Assembly (NCBI RefSeq): GCF_013266735.1
Contig: NZ_JABSNU010000002.1
Coordinates: 1-64,000, forward strand
Direction of reading: 5' to 3'
Source of the DNA: Pedobacter foliorum
GTDB taxonomy: Bacteria; Bacteroidota; Bacteroidia; Sphingobacteriales; Sphingobacteriaceae
DNA: 64,000 nucleotides
The stretch's first letter is position 1. Each line of letters begins with the position of its first letter. The position numbers and the translations under genes are program-made. Of this stretch, positions 24,868 to 33,143 are shown one piece after another. The notes under the pieces are model-generated. The model searched no databases and was not told the origin of the DNA. It saw only the letters and a list, made by a program, of their open reading frames with translations.

Positions 24868-27393
24868 ATGAAACGAGCGCTCTACATTCCTTTCTTTTCC
24901 GTTGTAATTCTGGTTTTAGCATTTATTCCCGGTGATAATGATCCGGTTGATAAGCTAATTGCATCTTTGCAAAAATGGGTTGAAACTAATCCACAGGAAA
25001 AAGTTTACTTGCATACTGATAAGCCTTATTATGCAGTTGGTGATACCATTTGGCTTAAAGCTTATGTAACAAGTGGGAGCAGACATAAGCCATCAACCCA
25101 TAGTGGGATAGTGTATGTAGATCTGATTAACGAAAGAGACTCCATACAGAAAACGCTTAAGCTTCAATTGACTAAAGGAACGTCGGCCGGAGATTTGATA
25201 TTAGCAGATGATTTTAAAGAGGGTAACTATAGACTAAGAGCTTATACGCAATGGATGCGTAATTCGGATAAAGATTATTTTTTTGACCGTACTTTCATTG
25301 TAGGTGATCCCTTTCTTAACAGTGCGGATGCCAAAACGAATTCCCCGATTGCAAAGAAGGAAACTAAAGGAAAGGAAAATAAAAAGACTGATGTTAAGGG
25401 TGAACTTTCTGAGAGTGATGTTCGGTTTTTTCCGGAAAGTGGAGATTTAGTTAATGGGATAACATCTAAAGTAGCTTTTAAAGCTATTGGAATTAATGGT
25501 GCCGGAATAAGTATTAAAGGTAAAATAAAAGACAATGAGGGTAAAGAAATTGCTGGTTTCTCTAGCTTGCATGCCGGGATGGGGGCTTTTAATCTAAAGC
25601 CAGAATTAGGGAAGAGTTATGTGGCAGAAATAATTTACCCGGATGGATCAGAAAAACAAATAATGCTTCCTAAAGTGAGTGATGATGGTTACGCTGTTTC
25701 AATTAATCAGGATAATAAAGATAGTTTAAGTGTCAGTATTAAAGCTTCTTCAGGTTTGTATCAGTCGGCAAAAACTGTTGCTCTAATCGTGCAATCCTCT
25801 GGAGAGGTTATTTATTCTTCTTCAATAAAAATAACCAAACCGATAACATCAATACGACTCGCCAAAGGTAGTTTTCCTACAGGAATTGCCCAGTTTACCT
25901 TGTTCAATAATGAAGGCGAGCCTTTGAATGAAAGGATCGCATTTGTTAAAAGCAGGGATCTGATGCAATTGAAGGTGGAAACTGAAAAGACAAGTTACAA
26001 TACTAAAGAAAATGTTGAGATAGAGTTAGAATCAAAAAATCCATCAGGAAAACCTGTGGCCGGAAATTTCTCTGTAACTGTAATTAATGAGGGTAAGGTG
26101 CCATTTGATGAGGCTTCGGAAAGTACAATACTGTCAAACCTATTGCTTAGTTCTGATTTGAAAGGCTATATAGAAAAGCCTAACTATTATTTTATTAATG
26201 AAACCGAAGAAACTAGTAGAGCTTTGGATAATCTGATGTTGACGCAAGGCTATCGGAGGTTTGTGTGGAAGAGTCTTGGTCAGGCTTTTACTCCAGTTTA
26301 CAAAACGGAAAAGTCGGGTATAGAAATTTCTGGAAAGGTAGTTACATTAGGGAATAAACCACTTGTAAATGCAAAAGTGAATCTGCTTTCATTAAATGGA
26401 GGTATCATGGAAGATGCCAGGACATTTTCTGATGGAAGATTTAAGTTCGAAGACTTAATGTTTAAAGATGGTTTTAAGTTTGTAGTGCAGGGCAAGACAA
26501 GTGATAACCGAAAAAATGTTGAGGTAATATTAGATAGTGCTCAGGTGGAGGGTATTACTAAGAATAGAAATTTGCCGGATGTTGGTAATGGCACTAGCAC
26601 AGATATTAAAGTCTATCTTGAAAATAGTCGAAATCAGGATCAGGCATTGCCTAAGTTCGGCAAGTTAAGTCATGTTCAAAGGCTTAAAGAAGTAAAAATA
26701 ATAGCCAAGAAAAGGGAAAGTGAAAAACTTGCTCCTCAGGGAATGATGCAGATTCCTGAAGGACATGCTGATCAAACCTTTTTTCTTGAAAAACCTGAAG
26801 TTTGTGCCAATTTAGGGATTTGTTTACAAGGAAGATTACATGGGGTGCGTTTCGGGAAGGGAGGAAAAGATGGGGTAGTTAACAATTATCCATTATATCA
26901 TGATACTTTAGCTGATTCAGTGCGTCTTATGCAGGTTATAGTTAACGGAAGAAAAATTGAGGACGATATGGAGATTGCTGGAATATTTGATAACAATGAC
27001 ATAGATCCTGTTGATATTGTTAAAATTGAGGTGGTTAGGAGCAATTTGGCATTGATAGGGTTGTTGGGGAGATCCTCTATTCTTATTTACACAAAAAGAG
27101 GTTACCTGAGAAATAAAAGATATACCCCAAATATTGTCAATTTTTCGGTAAAGGGTTTTGATAAAGGGCGTGAATTCTATGAGCCCAGATATGAAAATGG
27201 GGATAAAAATAATAGGATTCCTGATTTTCGTTCTACGATTTACTGGAATCCTGCTGTGAAAACTAATAATGAAGGTACGGGTCTCTTTGATTTTTATAAT
27301 GCGAATGAACCTGGGATTTACAAGGTTGTTGTAGAGGGGATTAACTCTGCAGGTGAATTAGGGAGATTGGTTTATAGGTACACAGTGAAATAA
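24868..27393 (+). CDS. Array paralogue 4: shortened MG2 / plug-like exported protein with Lys-rich linker
   Basis: 841 aa, about 80 fewer than its neighbours. MG2 is intact (EKVYLHTDKPYYAVGDTIW), but the beta domain that follows FIVG in the others (about 80 residues) is missing and replaced by a short charged stretch (about 152-180, AKKETKGKENKKTDVKGE) leading directly to SDVRFFPESGDL. The rest is complete: regulatory-like domain, type B plug-like domain with C646-x5-C652 (VCANLGICLQGRLHGVRF), and C-terminal DFRSTIYWNP. The frame is open throughout, so it looks like a clean domain deletion rather than decay. Confidence 0.83.
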   Translation: MKRALYIPFFSVVILVLAFIPGDNDPVDKLIASLQKWVETNPQEKVYLHTDKPYYAVGDTIWLKAYVTSGSRHKPSTHSGIVYVDLINERDSIQKTLKLQLTKGTSAGDLILADDFKEGNYRLRAYTQWMRNSDKDYFFDRTFIVGDPFLNSADAKTNSPIAKKETKGKENKKTDVKGELSESDVRFFPESGDLVNGITSKVAFKAIGINGAGISIKGKIKDNEGKEIAGFSSLHAGMGAFNLKPELGKSYVAEIIYPDGSEKQIMLPKVSDDGYAVSINQDNKDSLSVSIKASSGLYQSAKTVALIVQSSGEVIYSSSIKITKPITSIRLAKGSFPTGIAQFTLFNNEGEPLNERIAFVKSRDLMQLKVETEKTSYNTKENVEIELESKNPSGKPVAGNFSVTVINEGKVPFDEASESTILSNLLLSSDLKGYIEKPNYYFINETEETSRALDNLMLTQGYRRFVWKSLGQAFTPVYKTEKSGIEISGKVVTLGNKPLVNAKVNLLSLNGGIMEDARTFSDGRFKFEDLMFKDGFKFVVQGKTSDNRKNVEVILDSAQVEGITKNRNLPDVGNGTSTDIKVYLENSRNQDQALPKFGKLSHVQRLKEVKIIAKKRESEKLAPQGMMQIPEGHADQTFFLEKPEVCANLGICLQGRLHGVRFGKGGKDGVVNNYPLYHDTLADSVRLMQVIVNGRKIEDDMEIAGIFDNNDIDPVDIVKIEVVRSNLALIGLLGRSSILIYTKRGYLRNKRYTPNIVNFSVKGFDKGREFYEPRYENGDKNNRIPDFRSTIYWNPAVKTNNEGTGLFDFYNANEPGIYKVVVEGINSAGELGRLVYRYTVK

Positions 27394-27402
27394 ATTAAGC
27401 TG

Positions 27403-27432
27403 TTGTCCCTATTCTGTTGTTCTGAGATGTCT
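27403..27432 (+). promoter_or_regulatory. Array promoter-like motif upstream of paralogue 5
   Basis: TTGTCCC (27403-27409), 17 bases, ATGTCT (27427-27432), in the 71-bp gap before the double-length gene. Same spacing as before paralogues 1 and 7, implying a separate transcript start here. Confidence 0.55.
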
Positions 27433-27464
27433 TTGTTTATATATACGCAATCATATTTAAAACA

Positions 27465-30400
27465 ATGGAAAATCAAAGCTTCATAAGATTCCTTAGGATT
27501 GGGCTGATGTTATCAGTCCTAACTTTTCTGGCCTTTGTGCCAAAGGATCAAGGACCGGTTGAGAGATTAGTAACCGCATTGCAGAAATGGATAGAAACTA
27601 ATCCACAGGAAAAAGTGTATTTACATACCGATAAGCCTTATTATGCACTTGGCGATACCATTTGGTTTAAGGCCTATGTAACTGTTGGTAGCAGGCATCA
27701 GCTATCTGCATTAAGTGGTGCACTGTATGTAGATCTAATAAATGAAAGAGATTCGATAGAAAAATCTTTAAAACTACCGGTTACTGCTGGTATGGCAATG
27801 GGTAATTTTAGTTTAAATGAAGAGCTTAAAGAAGGGAATTATCGGGTAAGGGCTTATACCCAATGGATGCGAAATACAGGTGAGGATTATTTCTATGACC
27901 GTACTTTTATTGTCGGTAGCCCATATAGCAATGAGATTATTTCTAAAGTTGATTATCAGTATAAGGTAATTGATAACAAACCGGTAATAACTGCCCAATT
28001 GAGTTATAGTGACGATGAGGGGCAAGCCATTTCAGGACGATCGGTGAGTTATCGGGTAGTAGCGCATGGGGAAACCATAACAACCAAAACTGTAAAAACA
28101 GATGCTAATGGAGTCATTTATATAAATGTTCAGAATGATAAGGCTGCAAATCTACAGGGAGCTTATATCCAAACAACTATAGAAACTGATAGTAAATTAA
28201 AGATTACTAAAGATTTTGCAATAAAGGCAGGATTTTTAAATAGTGACATTCAATTTTTTCCAGAAGGTGGTGGTTTGGTAAATGGGGTTGCTTCAAGAGT
28301 AGGTTTTAAGGCTGTAGGAATGGATGGGAAAGGTGTTTCGGTTAAAGGAAAGGTGGTAGATGAGCTAGGAAATGATGTTGCTGACTTTGAAAGCCAGCAT
28401 GCAGGAATGGGGGTCTTTAATTTGAGGCCCGAAGAAGGAAGAGCTTATACCGCGAAAATAACCTATCCTGATGGTTCGGAAGGGTCTATTGCTTTGCCTA
28501 AAGCAGAAAATAAGGGGTATGTACTTGCTGTTTATCAACCAAATAAAGATAGCGTACTGGTAAGGGTAAATACATCGCCTGTTATGACTGGTACTCCATT
28601 AAAAGTTAGCCTTATTGGGCAATCCGGAGGTGAAATAATTTATGCTACATCACTTGATATTACTAAATCCGTAAACTCAATCTGGCTGCTGAAGAAAGAT
28701 TTTCCGACAGGAATAGCTCAGTTTACGCTGTTTAATGAAAGTGGTGAGCCTTTAAATGAAAGGGTTGCTTTTATAAAGAACAACGACCAGATGAAACTGG
28801 AGATTACAACCGCAAAGCAGAGCTACAAATTGAGAGAAAATGTAAGTGTAGGACTTCAAGCTTTTAATTCAAATGGGAAACCTGTAGCAGGAAATTTCTC
28901 GGTAACTGTTATTAATGAGGATAAAGTGCCTCTGGACGAAAGTAATGAGCATACTATATTATCCTCAACATTGCTTACTTCAGATATTAAAGGGTATGTG
29001 GAGAAGCCCAATTATTATTTTAATGCGGAAAGTGAATCTTTAGATAAAGCCTTAGATAACCTGATGCTGACACAGGGGTATAGACGCTTTACCTGGAAAG
29101 AACTTTTAAGTGGTTCTTCGGTTAAACCAGAGTTTATGTCCGAAAAGTTAGGGACAGTGATTTCTGGAAAGGCAGTGTCGCTAACAAATAAGCCTGTAGT
29201 TAAAGGAAAAGTAACATTAATGTCGATGAGAGCTGGCATACTGGAAGGAACAACTACTGATACGCTCGGACGATTTAAGTTTGATCAGCTGGTTTTAACT
29301 GATAGTGTGAAATTTAGCGTACAGGCCCGGACAGAAAAGAATAAAAATAAAGTAGAGGTGATTTTGGATCAACTTCCGGAACAGAACCTAGGTAGAAATA
29401 AAAATTTACCGGATGTAAATACTGATATCACGGGTACAACTAAAGCCTATTTGGAAAATAGCAGAAAGCAGGAGGAAGTATTGGTAAAGATGGGTAAACT
29501 GGATAGGGTACAGAGACTACGGGAAGTGAAAATCAGCGCAAAAAAGCTGCAGATTGAAAATTATTCGCCTCAAGGTGCGATGGTAATTCCTGAAGGTCAT
29601 GCTGATCAAACTTATATAATTGATAATCCGGAAACCTGTGCCAGCTTAAGTATTTGTTTGCAAGGTAGGTTGCAAGGCGTGCAGTTTAGAGAGTATATTA
29701 ATGGACCTGAAAAGATTCTTCTATATCCTCATTATCTTGAAACAGATTTTTCACCACCTAAATGGGTTCCTTTACAGGTTATTTTAAATGGCAGGAAGCT
29801 TGATGTTAGCGAAACAGCTGATATATTTTCCTCAAATACAATAGATGCTACAGATGTTGCTAAAATTGAAGTTGTTAGGCAGAATGCTGCTTTGAAATCA
29901 TATTTGAAAGGAGCTGCTTTGTTAATCACAACTTATAAATCAAGGAAAACTAAATATGACCCGAGTATAGTTAATTTTCTGCCCAGAGGTTTTAATAAAG
30001 CCCGCGAATTTTATTCGCCAAGATATGATCGTCCGGGGCTCAATAATCAGGCTCCAGATTACCGCTCAACTGTATATTGGAATCCCGGAATAAGAACTTT
30101 CGATGCAGGGAAAACCACATTTGATTTCTTTAATTCCGATGTAGCAGGGAACTATAAGGTGATTGTTGAAGGAATTAATGCTGCGGGTGAACTAGGTAGG
30201 CAGGTTTATAGGTATAAAGTAGAAGGCGGGGAGTTTCAGGCTCAGCAACCGATAGTTCAGAATGCTAAAGGTGTAGTTTCGGCATTACAGGATTTTCATA
30301 GTAAACTACCAGAGGAGAAGGTTTACCTACATACTGATAAACCTTACTATAATCTGGGTGATACGATTTGGTTTAAAGCATATTTATTTGATCCTTCTTA

Positions 30401-33056
30401 TTTATCTGCTTCAGAAAAAAGCGGGTTGCTGTATGTTGAACTTAATGATGATAGTGCTGAGGTAGTTAGAAGAATAAGTATTCCTATAAAGCAAGGTTTA
30501 GGCTGGGGACAAATCCCATTGCCTGCAAAGATTTTTCATGAAGGGGGATACACCTTACGTGCTTATACCAATTGGATGCAGAATTTTGGAGATGATTATT
30601 TGTTTAATAAGCGTTTTTATTTAGGTAAGCCTAGTCAGAATATATGGCTAGTGAAATCGGAGGCAACAATTGATAAAGTGGCAGACAAAGATCAAGTTAA
30701 AGTAAATATTAACCTGATGCGTTCTGATAAAGTTCCTCTTGGATTGCGTGACGTAGGGATTAGAGTAATGGAAGGTGATAAGTTGCTCTTTAAGGAAGAA
30801 CTTAGAACTACTAATGAGGGGGATTTAGCACTGATGTTTAATCTCAAAGAAAAGGCTGATGGCAAAAACATAAGAATAGATATTAAAAGTCTGGCAAAAA
30901 ATGATGGGAGTCAGGTACTAAGTGTCCCATTGAATATTAAACGTCAGCAAAATATTGATCTACAATTTCTACCTGAGGGTGGTGCACTAGTAGCAGGATT
31001 AAAATCGTTTGTTGGTTTTAAAGCAGTGGCCGAAGATGGAAAAGGAGTGAATTTTGAAGGGGATGTTTATGATAGTAAAGGAAATGTGATTGCTCCAATT
31101 GCCAGTTTAGTTAATGGGATGGGATCATTTGAATTTATCCCTAAGGATGGTGAAAAATATACAGCTAGGTTAACTAGGCCACTAGAAAATGATAAAAGTT
31201 ATTCTTTGCCATTGGTAAAATCCACTGGAACTGTTTTGCATGTGGTTAATAATAGGGAAAGTGACTCTCTTGAAGTTAATGTAATGGCTACTTCGGGCGC
31301 CATTAATTCTGATAGTACTTATTATGTAATAGGTACTTCACGAGGAATAGTGTGTTATGCAGAACAGGTGGATTTTAAGAAACCTAAGCTGATGATAGGT
31401 AAAAGTAAGTTTGCAACAGGCATAGCCAGGTTTACTTTGTTGAAAGGAAAGCGTCCTTTAAATGAGCGTATTGTATTTGTCGATCATCAGGATCTGGCCA
31501 CGGTTAATGTAGTGCCTAATAAAAGAAACTTCCTAAAAAGAGATAGTGTTGCTTTGGCTATTGAGGTAAAAGATGTAAACGGAAATCCGGTATCAGGGAG
31601 CTTCTCTTTATCGGTAACTGATGATTCGCAAGTTAGGGCAGATAGTTTAGGGAATCATGATATTGCAGCTAGTTTGTTATTAAATGCAGGATTGAAGGGT
31701 GTAATAGAAACTCCCGGGTATTACTTAAGTAAGAAAGATAAGCAAACCTGGACAGCGCTTGATAACCTTATGCTTACGCAGGGGTGGACAGGCTACAAAT
31801 GGGATGATGTATTTAATGAATCAGCAGCGCCTAAATTTATTGCTGAGAAGGAGTTTAAAGTAACAGGTAGAGTGACCAATCTTTTTAAAAAACCTATATC
31901 TGGAGCTCAAATGCTGATATCTTCACAAAAACCGTTTTTTATAACAACTGCAATAACTGATCCGCAAGGCAAATTTATGTTCTCGGCTTTGCCTCAAATT
32001 GATTCCGGATCTTTCTTTATTCAGGCCAGAAGTCCAAAGGGGAAAACTATGAATTTTGGAGAAGTAGAAGTAGATCGACAACTGTTTCCTCCGGCCGAAG
32101 AAATGTTTAGAAATAAAATAATGCCCTGGTATGTAAACACTGATAGTACCCAACTGAACTACGTTAAAAATAAAGCTATCCTATTAAAAGAAGAAAAGTT
32201 GAATGCTGGAGGTATTCCTTTAAAAGAGGTTAAGATTGTTGATAAAAAGGTCATAAAGGGTTCATTTAATAAGGGTAAACCAGCTGATTTGGTTTTTGAT
32301 GAAAAGGACATCAAAGAATCTGCGGTGATGAGTCTGTATCAGTTACTTAAACAAAAAGTGCCCGGATTTAGAGTGGTTTTTGAAGATGGCTTTGCAAAGA
32401 TGAAGATGAATAATTATGATTTGATGATTAGTATTGATGGAAAACCACTTCCCATGTTTTATAGTGATGTACATGATGTAATTGATCCAAGAGTTGAGGA
32501 TATTAAACAGGATTTGGAAGACTTTAAAATTGCCACTTTTAGGGGGTTGGAGGTTTTCTATACCAGAGCAGCTAAATCTGCATTTACTGGGGGTAGTGGT
32601 GCGGGATCTGCAGGGGGTACAGGTGTGGGGTCTGCAGGGGTTGCTATGGCTAACTATGCAGCGAAATTTGGAGAAAATGGGGGAAAACAGCCAAATACCT
32701 CAAGAAGGGAGGTTGAGATGGCTGTTGCTCTATTAACAACCTTTAGTGGTACCGGCTGGCATAGAATTAACAAACCTGATGTCGCTTTTTACCGACCTCT
32801 CCCAATTATGTATCCGCAGGAATTTTACCGGGCAAAGTATGTTGCTACGAGCGCTTCAGCGATGAATCCAGATTTAAGGGCAACTATACATTGGGAGCCA
32901 AACGTTGTAACAGATGCTCAGGGAAAAGCAAATGTGTCTTTTTATACTGCTGATATTCCAGGATCGTATACTGTAACCATTGAGGGAAGTAATATGAACG
33001 GCGTTATTGGAAGTAGTCGATATAAACTGCTGTTACCTAAAGAAGTTAGTAAGTAA
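27465..33056 (+). CDS. Array paralogue 5: double-length fusion of two MG2 / plug-like modules
   Basis: 1863 aa. Module A (1 to about 920) is a complete paralogue with signal segment, MG2, type B plug-like domain (C725-x5-C731, TCASLSICLQGRLQGVQF) and C-terminal DYRSTVYWNP. Module B (about 949-1863) restarts at EEKVYLHTDKPYYNLGDTIW without a signal segment and has diverged: its plug-like region (SLYQLLKQKVPGFRV) lacks both cysteines and carries a Gly/Ser-rich insert near residue 1710, and its ending is DLRATIHWEP. The linker between modules is short (GGEFQAQQPIVQNAKG). This reads as tandem duplication with loss of the intervening stop and signal peptide. No sign of a frameshift. Confidence 0.85.
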   Translation: MENQSFIRFLRIGLMLSVLTFLAFVPKDQGPVERLVTALQKWIETNPQEKVYLHTDKPYYALGDTIWFKAYVTVGSRHQLSALSGALYVDLINERDSIEKSLKLPVTAGMAMGNFSLNEELKEGNYRVRAYTQWMRNTGEDYFYDRTFIVGSPYSNEIISKVDYQYKVIDNKPVITAQLSYSDDEGQAISGRSVSYRVVAHGETITTKTVKTDANGVIYINVQNDKAANLQGAYIQTTIETDSKLKITKDFAIKAGFLNSDIQFFPEGGGLVNGVASRVGFKAVGMDGKGVSVKGKVVDELGNDVADFESQHAGMGVFNLRPEEGRAYTAKITYPDGSEGSIALPKAENKGYVLAVYQPNKDSVLVRVNTSPVMTGTPLKVSLIGQSGGEIIYATSLDITKSVNSIWLLKKDFPTGIAQFTLFNESGEPLNERVAFIKNNDQMKLEITTAKQSYKLRENVSVGLQAFNSNGKPVAGNFSVTVINEDKVPLDESNEHTILSSTLLTSDIKGYVEKPNYYFNAESESLDKALDNLMLTQGYRRFTWKELLSGSSVKPEFMSEKLGTVISGKAVSLTNKPVVKGKVTLMSMRAGILEGTTTDTLGRFKFDQLVLTDSVKFSVQARTEKNKNKVEVILDQLPEQNLGRNKNLPDVNTDITGTTKAYLENSRKQEEVLVKMGKLDRVQRLREVKISAKKLQIENYSPQGAMVIPEGHADQTYIIDNPETCASLSICLQGRLQGVQFREYINGPEKILLYPHYLETDFSPPKWVPLQVILNGRKLDVSETADIFSSNTIDATDVAKIEVVRQNAALKSYLKGAALLITTYKSRKTKYDPSIVNFLPRGFNKAREFYSPRYDRPGLNNQAPDYRSTVYWNPGIRTFDAGKTTFDFFNSDVAGNYKVIVEGINAAGELGRQVYRYKVEGGEFQAQQPIVQNAKGVVSALQDFHSKLPEEKVYLHTDKPYYNLGDTIWFKAYLFDPSYLSASEKSGLLYVELNDDSAEVVRRISIPIKQGLGWGQIPLPAKIFHEGGYTLRAYTNWMQNFGDDYLFNKRFYLGKPSQNIWLVKSEATIDKVADKDQVKVNINLMRSDKVPLGLRDVGIRVMEGDKLLFKEELRTTNEGDLALMFNLKEKADGKNIRIDIKSLAKNDGSQVLSVPLNIKRQQNIDLQFLPEGGALVAGLKSFVGFKAVAEDGKGVNFEGDVYDSKGNVIAPIASLVNGMGSFEFIPKDGEKYTARLTRPLENDKSYSLPLVKSTGTVLHVVNNRESDSLEVNVMATSGAINSDSTYYVIGTSRGIVCYAEQVDFKKPKLMIGKSKFATGIARFTLLKGKRPLNERIVFVDHQDLATVNVVPNKRNFLKRDSVALAIEVKDVNGNPVSGSFSLSVTDDSQVRADSLGNHDIAASLLLNAGLKGVIETPGYYLSKKDKQTWTALDNLMLTQGWTGYKWDDVFNESAAPKFIAEKEFKVTGRVTNLFKKPISGAQMLISSQKPFFITTAITDPQGKFMFSALPQIDSGSFFIQARSPKGKTMNFGEVEVDRQLFPPAEEMFRNKIMPWYVNTDSTQLNYVKNKAILLKEEKLNAGGIPLKEVKIVDKKVIKGSFNKGKPADLVFDEKDIKESAVMSLYQLLKQKVPGFRVVFEDGFAKMKMNNYDLMISIDGKPLPMFYSDVHDVIDPRVEDIKQDLEDFKIATFRGLEVFYTRAAKSAFTGGSGAGSAGGTGVGSAGVAMANYAAKFGENGGKQPNTSRREVEMAVALLTTFSGTGWHRINKPDVAFYRPLPIMYPQEFYRAKYVATSASAMNPDLRATIHWEPNVVTDAQGKANVSFYTADIPGSYTVTIEGSNMNGVIGSSRYKLLLPKEVSK
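32589..32636 (+). repeat. Two imperfect 24-bp coding repeats (Gly/Ser-rich octapeptide)
   Basis: Two adjacent 24-bp units encode GGSGAGSA and GGTGVGSA in module B of the fusion protein. Multiples of three keep the frame, so slippage would change loop length without breaking the gene. Confidence 0.75.
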
Positions 33057-33143
33057 TTATCTCTTAATTTTTACACCTAATAAATATGCGCTTCATGATA
33101 ATTTTTTATATTTATGAAATTCTAACCAACCAGAACAAACCGT

